From Khoudiadiopia massiliensis (lineage in GTDB: Bacteria; Bacillota; Clostridia; Tissierellales; Peptoniphilaceae): a stretch of 64,000 bases of DNA. The position numbers and the translations under genes were made by a program. Every line of letters begins with the position of its first letter. Within the stretch, counting starts at the first letter, position 1. The DNA lies in assembly GCA_900290095.1 (NCBI GenBank), contig OKQS01000001.1, forward strand, positions 1 through 64,000. The letters are read 5' to 3'. The notes beneath the pieces are model-generated. The model was not told where the DNA came from and did not search any database. It saw nothing but the letters and a program-made list of their open reading frames with translations. Below are positions 16,856-25,601 of this stretch, piece by piece.

Positions 16856-18319
16856 TCAATCTTCCTGCATTTGTTCAGTCATGGCTTGATCAGCTTTTAT
16901 GGTCAAGGCACACTCCATCCTCTTCCTGAAAAGTTCGCAGGAGAAGGGAACAGTACCCTGAAGATTACCCACAGCATGGACGGCATTGGCAGCACATCCG
17001 CCTGAACAGTAGAGCTTGGCCCAGCATGATCGGCACTCTTGTCTTGAATAGCAATTGCAGTGCTTAAATTCATCAATTATAGAATTGTTTTTAATGCCGT
17101 CAAAAACATTGCCTATTACATAAGCTCCCTCACCAACAAATTGGTGGCAGGGGTAGAGGTCCCCGTTGGGGGTAACGGCCATGTATTCGCTACCTGAACC
17201 GCAGCCCGATATCCTCTTATATATGCAGGGGCCGCCCTCAAGGTTCATCATGAAATGGTAGAAAACGAAAGGCCTGTCTTCGCAGGGCAAGTCTTCAATA
17301 GTCCCACCCCGGGCCAGTTTTTTATTGTAGATCCGGTTTCTCCTAATCATCTCATCCGTCAGAAGGTCATATTGTTTCTCCAACATTTTCAGATCTTTTT
17401 CCGACAGCATGTACTCTTCTTTGGGATCACCTATAACGGGCTCCATAGAGAGACGGCTGAAGCCAAGATTTGCCATATGAACTATGTCATTGTAAAAATC
17501 CGGATTGTGGCCGGTATAGGTGCCTCTGATGTAGTATTCAAGATCCCCCCGCTTATCCACGAAACTCTTGAATTTGGGCACTATCCTGTCATATGAGCCC
17601 TTGCCTCCAATGGTATGGCGGAAGCGGTCATTTACTTCCTTGCGACCGTCCAAAGACAGGACAACATTATGCATATGTTCATTCAGATAATTGCCAATCT
17701 CATCGTTAAGCGCCATTCCGTTTGTAGTGAATGTGTAGCGGAAGTTTTTCCCATATTTATCTTGAATGGAGTCGGCATAGGCCACGGTTTTCTTTACTAT
17801 GTCGAAATTAAGAAGGGGCTCACCTCCGAAGAAGTCAATGTCCAAATTCCTGTGATAGCCGGAATTTTCTATGAGAAAATCTATGGCCTGTTTTGCCACT
17901 TCCCAGCTCATCAAAGACCTTTTGCCATGGTATTTTCCCTGGCTGGCAAAGCAGTAATCACAGTCCAAGTTGCAGGTGTGGGCAACGTTCAGACAAAGGG
18001 CCTTGACGAAGGTTTCTTTTTCGGATAGATCAAGCGACAGGTCGGCAAAAGTGTCCCGGCTGAAGAGAAGGTCCTGATTGATAAGATCGGAAATCTCATC
18101 CAGGCTCTCCTCAAGGTCACGGATTTTAAGCTCTTTAATATTTTCAGCAACTTGGGACAAGGCCATTTTCAAGTCAGATTCTGTAGGCTTCTTGCCTTCT
18201 TCAATTGTTTTTGATAAAAAAAGAACCAATTCATAGGCCGGACGGTCCAGGAGATGGACAGAACCCGAGTAGATATCAATAGCAAAGTTATAGCCATGGC
18301 TTTTAAAACAGTGGACCAT
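16856..18319 (-). CDS. SCIFF peptide maturase, radical SAM/SPASM
   Basis: A 487-residue radical SAM enzyme. Residues 1-90 resemble a precursor-recognition (RRE-like) region, FKSHGYNFAIDIYSGSVH. The iron-sulfur motif is CNLDC..C (C116, C120, C123), with FFGGEPLLN downstream. The C-terminal part (about 375-455) is cysteine-rich with the SPASM pattern, including CHQF and CWAKLYCSGGC. Maturases of this kind (CteB-like) make thioether bonds between cysteines and other residues of the SCIFF peptide. The precursor lies 104 bases upstream behind a terminator. AAAGGA precedes the ATG. Confidence 0.94.
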   Translation of the reverse strand: MVHCFKSHGYNFAIDIYSGSVHLLDRPAYELVLFLSKTIEEGKKPTESDLKMALSQVAENIKELKIRDLEESLDEISDLINQDLLFSRDTFADLSLDLSEKETFVKALCLNVAHTCNLDCDYCFASQGKYHGKRSLMSWEVAKQAIDFLIENSGYHRNLDIDFFGGEPLLNFDIVKKTVAYADSIQDKYGKNFRYTFTTNGMALNDEIGNYLNEHMHNVVLSLDGRKEVNDRFRHTIGGKGSYDRIVPKFKSFVDKRGDLEYYIRGTYTGHNPDFYNDIVHMANLGFSRLSMEPVIGDPKEEYMLSEKDLKMLEKQYDLLTDEMIRRNRIYNKKLARGGTIEDLPCEDRPFVFYHFMMNLEGGPCIYKRISGCGSGSEYMAVTPNGDLYPCHQFVGEGAYVIGNVFDGIKNNSIIDEFKHCNCYSRQECRSCWAKLYCSGGCAANAVHAVGNLQGTVPFSCELFRKRMECALTIKADQAMTEQMQED

Positions 18320-18380
18320 AATATTCCTTTCTTGGAGCGTGTGGACTTAAAATTAAAGAATTATCTATTAAAATAAACAG

Positions 18381-18405
18381 AAAAAGGCCGCTCAAAAGAG
18401 CGGCC
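18381..18405 (-). terminator. Terminator/attenuator between SCIFF precursor and maturase
   Basis: On the minus strand an 8-bp stem GGCCGCTC / GAGCGGCC with a TTTT loop is followed by TTTTT. It lies 18 bases after the SCIFF stop. It should make most transcripts precursor-only, leaving the maturase to read-through or a separate promoter. Confidence 0.92.
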
Positions 18406-18423
18406 TAAGAAATTTCCTCTTGA

Positions 18424-18573
18424 CTAAAGGGCCTTTTTCTTTTGGCAATCCTGGTTTGCTATGCCGCAGGATGTTTTGCAGGCTGATTGGCAGGAAGTCT
18501 GGCATTCGCCGCAGCCCCCGTCTTTCAAGCTTTTCTTCAAATTTCTGGTATTTAGGCTCAAAACATGCTTCAT
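18424..18573 (-). CDS. SCIFF precursor peptide (six cysteines in forty-five)
   Basis: A 49-residue ribosomal peptide with the conserved leader MKHVLSLNTRNLKKSL and a core holding six cysteines (GGCGECQTSC, SACKTSC and DC spacing). This is the near-universal clostridial SCIFF peptide, which is cross-linked by the maturase encoded downstream. Its biological role remains unknown. AGGAG seven bases upstream fixes the start at 18573. A longer reading to 18621 has no ribosome binding site. Confidence 0.96.
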   Translation of the reverse strand: MKHVLSLNTRNLKKSLKDGGCGECQTSCQSACKTSCGIANQDCQKKKAL

Positions 18574-18619
18574 AATTTCGCTCCTTCTATGTAAAACATT
18601 TTTTAAAAGTTCTCTTAAC

Positions 18620-18648
18620 ATTCTAACCTCATAGAAAGCCTACGTCAA
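18620..18648 (-). promoter_or_regulatory. Promoter of the SCIFF precursor
   Basis: On the minus strand TTGACG (18643-18648), a 17-base spacer and TAGAAT (18620-18625) lie 47 bases before the SCIFF start. It sits inside a weak AAGCCT..AGGCTT hairpin just after the decarboxylase stop, so precursor expression can be independent of that gene. Confidence 0.7.
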
Positions 18649-18660
18649 TCATCATCAGGC

Positions 18661-20184
18661 TTAATGGTCAAGGACTGTCAGAAAGTCGGGTAGATCGGAA
18701 TTATCTGACCTTATCTCCTGGCCCATCCTGTCCAAGCATTTTATGATTCTAATAATATCCGGACCGATTTTTTCTCCGGGCAGGATTATGGGAATTCCCG
18801 GTGGATAGCAAAAAACGTATTCGGCCGAGACCTTGCCTATGCAATCTTCCAGGGCCATGGCTTTTGAACCCTTGAGGGGATAGGCGGATAGGGGGTAAAT
18901 TCTTTCCGGTATATGTTCAGGAAAGATATCAATTTTCCCTAAATCCTTATCCATGTCCATAGAGTGGGGCCCGGCTTCAGCGTCGGAAAAGTCGGATTTC
19001 ATATCCTCAAATTCTTCATCAAGGCTGAAAACTGCTGAAGCAAACCTCAAAAGGTCGGCCTCCTCATCAGCAATTGTTGACATGGCCAAGATAATTTGTC
19101 CAAGGCACATTTCGGGAATAAAGCCTTTTTCGTGGAGACGCTTTTTCCAGAAGGAAATTTTTGGCCCCTCCTTGGGAATTTCAAAGACCAATTTTCCCGG
19201 ATCATGCTTGAAAACAGGAGAGCCGGGATAATTGTAGGAGTCTTCATCGAAAAACTTAAAATTTTTAAGGCCTTTAAAGCGGATTGAAAGGGTCCTCAAT
19301 ATGGAATTAAGCCTCTTGATCTCATCAAAACCGTGCAGCTTAAGATACTCCAGGCATTCGTCTATTGAAGCCGTGACCAGATGAGAGGGGGAGGTTGTTT
19401 CGAAGATTGAGATGTTGTGGTCAAGGTATGAAGGGTCAACCTTGTCGGAAGCATGTATGAGTGCGGCAGGAGTCAGAGCGGGAAGGGTCTTGTGAAGACT
19501 CTCAACAACAAGGTCGGCACCGGCCTCAACAGCATCCTTAATATCCGGATCAAAGAAGAGATGGGCCCCATGAGCCTGGTCAACCATAAGCAGACAATCA
19601 TGCTTGTGGGCAATCTTGCTTATCCTCTCTACGTCGGAGATTATTCCTTCATAAGTGGGAGAGGTGATGACCAGAGCTTTGCAATCGGGATTTTCCTCTA
19701 AAAGTTCCTCAACTCTGTTTGGATCAACAGATCCGTAAAAATTAAAATCCTTTACTTCCATTGGCAGAAAGTATATGGGGTCGAGATCGAGTATTTCGAT
19801 GGCATGGTAAATGGATTGGTGGCAATTCCTGGCAACTAGAATCTTATCCCCTTTATTGCATATACTTTTAAGCCCTGACAAGTTACCGCAGGTGGAACCA
19901 CCGGCCAAGAATCTAGAGATCTTTGCACCCCTCATTTTCGCTAAATCACGCCGGGCATCCAGAAGCCTCCCTCCGGCATGGTGAAGATCGGCCATGTTCA
20001 TGCTCTCGGTCATATCGAGTGAGAAGGGCAGGATGTCTCCGTATTTTTCTGTTCTCCTTTTATGGCCAGGCATGTGCATGGGGTAGACTTGTGAGTTGGA
20101 ATAGGCCATGATGGCATCAAGGAGACTGTCATACTTGAGATCCGGATTCCATTTTTTTATATCTTTCTTATTTTTATCAAGCAT
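18661..20184 (-). CDS. Orn/Lys/Arg decarboxylase family PLP enzyme
   Basis: A 507-residue fold-type I PLP enzyme of the short Gram-positive Orn/Lys/Arg decarboxylase group, which lacks the N-terminal wing of the E. coli enzymes. Visible are MHMPGHK near the N-terminus, the phosphate-binding GGSTCGN (95-101), DQAHGAH (202-208) and the PLP lysine in ESLHKT (K232). The C-terminal decarboxylase domain ends with a YPPGIPIILPGE segment. The substrate (arginine, lysine or ornithine) is not decidable here, and no other polyamine genes are next to it. AAGGAAGTG precedes the ATG. Confidence 0.9.
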   Translation of the reverse strand: MLDKNKKDIKKWNPDLKYDSLLDAIMAYSNSQVYPMHMPGHKRRTEKYGDILPFSLDMTESMNMADLHHAGGRLLDARRDLAKMRGAKISRFLAGGSTCGNLSGLKSICNKGDKILVARNCHQSIYHAIEILDLDPIYFLPMEVKDFNFYGSVDPNRVEELLEENPDCKALVITSPTYEGIISDVERISKIAHKHDCLLMVDQAHGAHLFFDPDIKDAVEAGADLVVESLHKTLPALTPAALIHASDKVDPSYLDHNISIFETTSPSHLVTASIDECLEYLKLHGFDEIKRLNSILRTLSIRFKGLKNFKFFDEDSYNYPGSPVFKHDPGKLVFEIPKEGPKISFWKKRLHEKGFIPEMCLGQIILAMSTIADEEADLLRFASAVFSLDEEFEDMKSDFSDAEAGPHSMDMDKDLGKIDIFPEHIPERIYPLSAYPLKGSKAMALEDCIGKVSAEYVFCYPPGIPIILPGEKIGPDIIRIIKCLDRMGQEIRSDNSDLPDFLTVLDH

Positions 20185-20326
20185 AATTTATCACTTCCTT
20201 TTTATATGTTGTTAACTAATAATTTACGGGTATATAGAAATTTATGTTTTTTGACGAAAGTATTTAATCTAAAGTGATTCATCTTTCATCATAACCATAC
20301 TATTGTAACAGAAGTCAGGGGGTATT

Positions 20327-22087
20327 ATGAGAGCCTATAAAACTATAATTCCATTTTTGAAAGAGCATGGTAGCCACTATATTATAGGCATTTTAGTTTT
20401 AATTTTTGTAGACTTTGCTGACCTACTGGTCCCGCAGATTTTTAAACAATTTGCAGACTTGGCGATAAGCGGGAAACTTAATTTAGAGAACCTGGGGTCT
20501 TTGCTAATAAAATTGCTGTTTTTGGGCTTTTCTATGGCATTCGGCCGCTATATCTGGAGAATGAAAATTTTCGGCACGGCAAGGGACCTGAACTATTGGC
20601 TGAGGGACAAGCTTTTTAAAAAGTACCTGTCCTTGGACAGTGAGTTTTACAGTAAAAATCGGACCGGAGACCTCATGGCCCACGCCACGAATGATATAAA
20701 TGCCATAACAATGTCAATGGGCGTAGGTATCATGATGTTTATTGATGCTTTCTTTCTCACAATTTTCACGGTGATTATGATGGTCTTAACTGCGGGAATA
20801 AAGACCGCCTCAATTGCCCTCTTGTCCCTGCCTTTTATGGGAATTTCTATCTCAATTCTCATGAAGCCCTTACGTAAAAGGGGGAGAATAGTCCAGAACA
20901 CCTTCAGTGAACTTACAACGGAGGTCCAGGAAAATCTGGCCGGAATCAGGGTTATAAAGGCCTTTGCAATTGAAGATAACCGCGAGGATTCTTTTAGTAA
21001 GGTCAATGATAAATATACGGAAAAAGTATTGGCCTTCAATCGTCTTGACGGCCTGTTTGATCCTATAGTTATACTTATTTCAGGTTTCAGTTTATTTGTA
21101 TTTATGATTTACGGATCAAGACAGATAGCAAACGGAACTATGACCCTGGGATCTTTTGTGGCCATAATTGAGTATCTTTACATAATAATATGGCCTTTGA
21201 TAGCGACAGGCTTGGTTTCGGGCCAGTTCCAGAAGGGCATATCTTCAATGAAACGTATAAATGAGATCCTGGCAGCAAGGCCAAAGGTTACAGAAAAAGA
21301 GGGGGCCATTCAGAAGGTGGGACCCGGAAAGATTGAATTCAGAAATGTGAGTTTCAGATATAAGAAAGACCTGCCTTGGGTTTTGAAAGACCTGTCCTTT
21401 ACTTTAGAAGCGGGAACAAGCCTGGCCATATTGGGTCGAACAGGATCAGGAAAATCAACTATAGTCAAACTCATGCTCCGCCTATATGATGTTAGCGAAG
21501 GCTCGATCCTTATAGACGGAGTGGACATAAGGATGATGGATTTTGATTCAATATATAGGACCCTTTCCTATGTGTCCCAGGAGAACTTCCTTTTCTCAAG
21601 GACGGTAGCCGAGAATATATCTTTTTCGGCAGAAGATACGGATATGGACAAGGTTGAGGAAGCCGCCATATTCAGCCAGGTGGACGGGGATATTAAAGCC
21701 ATGGCTCAGGGCTATGACACCATGGTAGGAGAGAGGGGAGTGACCCTTTCAGGTGGCCAGAAGCAGAGGGTTTCCATAGCCAGGGCCTATTATAAAAATG
21801 CTCCGGTTCTCATCATGGATGACGCCTTATCGGCCGTGGATACCGAAACCGAATCAAGGATCCTTGACCAGCTCAAGAAGCATGACAAGGGCCTGGTCCT
21901 GGTCAGCCAAAGGGTTTCCACGGTAGAAGCCATGGATCAGATTATTGTTATTGAGGATGGAAAAATAAGTCAGAGGGGCAAGCACAAAGACCTGGTTAAC
22001 CAAGAAGGTTTTTATAAAGACCTTTACCACAAGCAGCTTTTGGAAGCCGAAGCGGACAATTATGAGGAGGAAGGTTATGGAGAATAA
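20327..22087 (+). CDS. ABC exporter half, degenerate ATP site subunit
   Basis: A 586-residue half-transporter with six transmembrane helices (about 1-300) and an ATPase domain: Walker A GRTGSGKST (370-378), signature LSGGQ (about 474-478). The Walker B ends MDDALSAVD, with Asp in place of the catalytic Glu, and the switch reads VSQRVST, with Gln for the usual His. Both changes are typical of the degenerate subunit of heterodimeric exporters such as TM287/288. The partner is the next gene, which overlaps this one. The substrate (drug, lipid or peptide) cannot be told. Confidence 0.93.
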   Translation: MRAYKTIIPFLKEHGSHYIIGILVLIFVDFADLLVPQIFKQFADLAISGKLNLENLGSLLIKLLFLGFSMAFGRYIWRMKIFGTARDLNYWLRDKLFKKYLSLDSEFYSKNRTGDLMAHATNDINAITMSMGVGIMMFIDAFFLTIFTVIMMVLTAGIKTASIALLSLPFMGISISILMKPLRKRGRIVQNTFSELTTEVQENLAGIRVIKAFAIEDNREDSFSKVNDKYTEKVLAFNRLDGLFDPIVILISGFSLFVFMIYGSRQIANGTMTLGSFVAIIEYLYIIIWPLIATGLVSGQFQKGISSMKRINEILAARPKVTEKEGAIQKVGPGKIEFRNVSFRYKKDLPWVLKDLSFTLEAGTSLAILGRTGSGKSTIVKLMLRLYDVSEGSILIDGVDIRMMDFDSIYRTLSYVSQENFLFSRTVAENISFSAEDTDMDKVEEAAIFSQVDGDIKAMAQGYDTMVGERGVTLSGGQKQRVSIARAYYKNAPVLIMDDALSAVDTETESRILDQLKKHDKGLVLVSQRVSTVEAMDQIIVIEDGKISQRGKHKDLVNQEGFYKDLYHKQLLEAEADNYEEEGYGE

Positions 22088-23897
22088 ACAGGAGAAAAAG
22101 GTTGCCCATCCTGTTTTAAGGCTATACAGGTATGCCGGACCCTACAGTTTTCAACTTATACTTGCCCTCCTGCTGATATTCGCGGGAACTGCCTGCATGC
22201 TCTATAAGCCCAAAATCATTCAGCTGATTATTGATAAGGATATTTCAGTTTTGGCCAAAGGGGCAAGCGGACAGGCGGCAAGAGATGCGGCCTTAACAGG
22301 GGTCGTGGAGAAATCATTTATTTATATAGGCCTGATTTTCTTCCAATTCATCTTCAGCTACAGCAACTTCCTGATAATAGCTTGGACAGGTCAGCAGATT
22401 ATAAAAAATCTGAGAAAAGATATATATGACCATATTCTTTCACTGTCTATGATATTCTTTGATACCCATCCAATTGGAAGCCTGGTAACCAGGTCAACCA
22501 ACGATACAGAATCAATAAACGAGATGTTCACTACAGTTATAGCCAGCATATGCACGGACATAGTGAACCTGGTAGGTATTGTCATTATCATGTTCAGCAT
22601 GAGCCCGAGACTTTCCATATTCGTACTTTTACTGACCCCCTTTGTGATTGCGGTATCGGCCATTTTCAGAAGGGCAATCAGGAAAGTTTATAAAGAAGAG
22701 AGGAAGACCCTCTCCATGCTCAATACAAAGCTTTCCGAGAATATTTCCGGCATGTCGGTAATAAAAACCTTCTCAAAAGAAGAAGGCATTTATGATGAAT
22801 TCAACAAGGTAAACAATGACTATCTGACCATAGGTAAAAAAGAAATTCGTTATTTTGCAATTTACAGGCCGGCAATAGAAATCCTCCAGAATTTGGGCCT
22901 GGCTGCCCTTGTCTGGTTCGGAGGTAAGGGCTTTCTTGAAGGGTTTGTTACTTTCGGCATTGTTTACGCTTTTGTGGACTACATACAGAGGTTCTTCAAC
23001 CCTATCCTGGATCTGGCACAGATTTTCAATATTATCCAATCTGCCATGACCTCTGCCAACAGGGTCTTTGTTTTGATGGACGAAGAGGTGGAAGTTAAAA
23101 GTGGAGACAGGCCCATTGAACCGGGCGGATTAAAAGGTGAAATAGAGTTTGACAATGTCTGGTTCAGGTATGACCGACCGGAAGGGGATGAGGGAGAAAC
23201 CAAAGATGTTGAGGATGACTGGATTCTTAAAGGAGTTTCCTTCCACATAAACCCCGGAGAGTTCGTTGCCTTTGTCGGCGCAACAGGTGCAGGCAAATCA
23301 ACCATTATAAGCTTAATATCCCGATTTTATGATGTTCAAAAAGGCAGGGTTCTCCTTGACGGCATAGATGTAAGAGATTATAAGATTGAAGACCTGAGAA
23401 GAGAGTTGGGCCTGGTTCAGCAAGATGTTTTCTTATTTACCGGAAATATTATCGACAATATAACTCTTGGAAGGGACAGGGTCAGCAAGGAAGCGGCCCT
23501 ACAAGCCGGTCGACTTGTAAGGGCTGATGAGTTCATAGATAAGCTCCCCAAAGCCTATGATGAGGAAGTGGCGGAAAGAGGAACAACCCTTTCGGCAGGC
23601 CAAAGACAACTTCTATCATTTGCCAGGACAATTGCCGCAGATCCTTCAGTATTGATTCTGGACGAGGCAACATCGAACATAGACACTGAAACTGAAATCC
23701 TGATCCAGGAAGCCATAGAGAAGATGTCGGAGAACAGGACCATGCTGGCTGTGGCCCATAGAATCTCGACCATTGCAGGCGCCGATAAGATAATTGTTAT
23801 GCACAATGGGAGAATTGAAGAAGAGGGAAGCAGGGAAGAACTCATCAAAAGGGATGGATTATTCAAAGTTCTGTATGAATTGCAATACAATTCTTGA
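22077..23897 (+). CDS. ABC exporter half, catalytic subunit
   Basis: A 606-residue half-transporter: six helices, then Walker A GATGAGKST (401-409), signature LSAGQ (about 505), Walker B LILDEATS with the catalytic Glu, and a normal VAHRIST switch. With the upstream gene it should form a heterodimer with one working and one degenerate ATP site. A charged insert (EGDEGETKDVEDD) precedes the Walker A. The start at 22077 is set by AGGAGG six bases upstream. An ATG at 22062 is rejected because it precedes that site. Confidence 0.94.
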   Translation: MENKQEKKVAHPVLRLYRYAGPYSFQLILALLLIFAGTACMLYKPKIIQLIIDKDISVLAKGASGQAARDAALTGVVEKSFIYIGLIFFQFIFSYSNFLIIAWTGQQIIKNLRKDIYDHILSLSMIFFDTHPIGSLVTRSTNDTESINEMFTTVIASICTDIVNLVGIVIIMFSMSPRLSIFVLLLTPFVIAVSAIFRRAIRKVYKEERKTLSMLNTKLSENISGMSVIKTFSKEEGIYDEFNKVNNDYLTIGKKEIRYFAIYRPAIEILQNLGLAALVWFGGKGFLEGFVTFGIVYAFVDYIQRFFNPILDLAQIFNIIQSAMTSANRVFVLMDEEVEVKSGDRPIEPGGLKGEIEFDNVWFRYDRPEGDEGETKDVEDDWILKGVSFHINPGEFVAFVGATGAGKSTIISLISRFYDVQKGRVLLDGIDVRDYKIEDLRRELGLVQQDVFLFTGNIIDNITLGRDRVSKEAALQAGRLVRADEFIDKLPKAYDEEVAERGTTLSAGQRQLLSFARTIAADPSVLILDEATSNIDTETEILIQEAIEKMSENRTMLAVAHRISTIAGADKIIVMHNGRIEEEGSREELIKRDGLFKVLYELQYNS

Positions 23898-23956
23898 TTT
23901 TTAGGTTAGAATGAGTTATAAAGATTCATAAATACTTTATTTTTAGGAGGGACAGC

Positions 23957-25207
23957 ATGGCTGATGACAGGGCTGCAAAAAGACAGGACTTTATACAGAA
24001 AACTCAAAATCTGGCCTTTCAGACGGCTTTTCAGCGATTGAAATCAGATCAGGATGCTGAAAAATGCCTGATTGAAGCCTATGAAAGAGTGTTTATGAAT
24101 CCCTCCGTTATGTCTGAAAGAAGCTTTTCAGACCAAAAGGTAATTCTCTGCCTGATTGTTGATTATCTGGCCATGGGAATGGAGAAGAAGGGCCCGACTG
24201 AAATGAAGGGATTTAAAAAAGCTCCTTACCCTGAGGAAGAAAGGCAAGAAGATGAAGAGGATAAGCAAGAGGAAGATGAGACTCTACTATCCAATAAAAT
24301 GGTCAACGAGTATTATCAGGCTTTAGCTAAGCTAAGAGACAGGGACAAGATTTTTTTATACCTGAGCCGCTACTACCTGCTCAAAAATGAAGAAATAGCA
24401 TCTTTGATTTTCATGAGAAAGGGTGCCGTTTCGAGGAGGCTTGAGAGAATAGAGTTAGGTCTTAACCGTATGGTTAAAGATAAAAAGGCTGACCTGGCCC
24501 TGAGGTCGGAAGCTGTGGAACGGGCAATCCACTTGTTTTTAAAAGATAAGTCAAATGAAATCGAGGCCTTGTCAAATCTCGGAAGGAAGACCTTTAGCCC
24601 TCAATATGAGACCAGCATATCTGACCTTGTAAGAGCCTCAAAGATTCAGATGGACATAAGAAGGCTCAGGCATGACGAATCTTCCAAGAGCAGGAAGGGA
24701 GCCTATTATGCTTCGGGCGTATTGGCTGTAGTCCTCATTATCTTCCTGTTGAGAATTTCGGTTTTTTCACCAAAGGTTTCCAAGGAAAAACAGGTCGCGG
24801 AAAACAATGTTGAGATCAGTGATCAAAATGAGGTTTCACAAGCCATTGAAAGGCAGACACCAATAAAGAAGGAAAACTATGCCGCATATGAGACGGAAAT
24901 AGTTTTTTATGATAAGGAAAGCGGCAATCTATTTGAATTGCCCAAGGGCGGCAAGGTTAAGCTGGTCACAAATATCTCAGAAGAAGCAAAAAAGCATGCC
25001 GGAGTCCAATACATAGGTAAGCAAAAAGACATAATCTATTTAGCCTTTTTTGATGGAAGGGGCGGCAAAATAAAAGGAAGTGAGGCAGGCCCGGAAATCA
25101 GCAAATATTGGCAGGAAAGCTGGTTTAAAGGCAAGGCTGAAATACCAGAAGCCCCGGAAGGAAAGATAGTATATAACGGAACTGAATATTTGTTGGAAGA
25201 CTTGTAA
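23957..25207 (+). CDS. Membrane-anchored ECF sigma-like protein
   Basis: A 416-residue protein with three parts. Residues 10-75 resemble a shortened sigma region 2 (DQDAEKCLIEAYERVF), and residues 113-172 a sigma region 4 helix-turn-helix (NEEIASLIFMRKGAVSRRLERI), with a very acidic linker between them. One transmembrane helix follows at 249-270, then an outward domain of about 145 residues with no recognised family. This could be a membrane-tethered transcription factor whose outer part senses a signal, or a diverged sigma fused to its own anti-sigma-like domain. AGGAGG precedes the ATG. The sigma assignment is moderate, because region 2 is weak. Confidence 0.68.
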   Translation: MADDRAAKRQDFIQKTQNLAFQTAFQRLKSDQDAEKCLIEAYERVFMNPSVMSERSFSDQKVILCLIVDYLAMGMEKKGPTEMKGFKKAPYPEEERQEDEEDKQEEDETLLSNKMVNEYYQALAKLRDRDKIFLYLSRYYLLKNEEIASLIFMRKGAVSRRLERIELGLNRMVKDKKADLALRSEAVERAIHLFLKDKSNEIEALSNLGRKTFSPQYETSISDLVRASKIQMDIRRLRHDESSKSRKGAYYASGVLAVVLIIFLLRISVFSPKVSKEKQVAENNVEISDQNEVSQAIERQTPIKKENYAAYETEIVFYDKESGNLFELPKGGKVKLVTNISEEAKKHAGVQYIGKQKDIIYLAFFDGRGGKIKGSEAGPEISKYWQESWFKGKAEIPEAPEGKIVYNGTEYLLEDL

Positions 25208-25230
25208 AAGGAACAACTTTGTTGTATCCT
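25202..25230 (+). promoter_or_regulatory. Probable promoter of the tRNA-Gly/tRNA-Cys unit
   Basis: TTGTAA (25202-25207), a 17-base spacer and TATCCT (25225-25230) overlap the stop of the sigma-like gene and lie 30 bases before tRNA-Gly. Confidence 0.45.
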
Positions 25231-25260
25231 ATTACGAGCACGGTGATGAGGTCATCGTAT

Positions 25261-25333
25261 GCGGTAGTAGCTCAGTTGGTAGAGCACCAGCTTCCCAAGC
25301 TGGGGGTCGCGAGTTCGAGCCTCGTCTACCGCT
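25261..25333 (+). tRNA. tRNA-Gly(CCC)
   Basis: Acceptor arms GCGGTAG / CTACCGC, D arm GCTC..GAGC, anticodon stem CCAGC / GCTGG with loop TTCCCAA (anticodon CCC) and T arm GAGTTCGAGCCTC. The discriminator is T and CCA is not encoded. tRNA-Cys follows after a short GAGACT..AGTCTC hairpin. Confidence 0.96.
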
Positions 25334-25361
25334 ATTTGAGACTTTTGAAAGTCTCTGTTCC

Positions 25362-25432
25362 GGCGAAGTAGCCAAGTGGTAAGGCAGAGGTCTGCAACAC
25401 CTTTACCCCCGGTTCAAATCCGGGCTTCGCCT
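25362..25432 (+). tRNA. tRNA-Cys(GCA)
   Basis: Acceptor arms GGCGAAG / CTTCGCC and anticodon loop CTGCAAC (GCA). The T arm is CCCGGTTCAAATCCGGG and the discriminator is T, the known identity base for cysteine tRNA. CCA is not encoded. Confidence 0.96.
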
Positions 25433-25441
25433 TTTTTAATT

Positions 25442-25486
25442 GCCTTTTTGTATTGTGGTCAGGCACCATAAGCAGAAAGGCTTTTT
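25442..25486 (+). terminator. Terminator of the tRNA-Gly/tRNA-Cys unit
   Basis: A long two-part hairpin: outer stem GCCTTTTTGT / GCAGAAAGGC (with G-T pairs) and inner stem TTGTGGT / ACCATAA around CAGGC, followed by TTTTT. Confidence 0.7.
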
Positions 25487-25560
25487 GTTTATAAACCTTG
25501 AGGTTAACCCGGATCTTTAAGTTTTTTCTTAGGCCCTACCCGTGGTTTATCAGACTTTTT

Positions 25561-25569
25561 TGATATAAT
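25561..25569 (+). promoter_or_regulatory. Extended -10 promoter before glutamine synthetase
   Basis: TGATATAAT fits the extended -10 form TGnTATAAT, and no good -35 box lies upstream. It is 32 bases before the start codon. The 25487-25601 interval holds nothing else that I recognise. Confidence 0.5.
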
Positions 25570-25601
25570 TAAAAACATAATTTATTTTATCGGGGGAAAT
25601 T

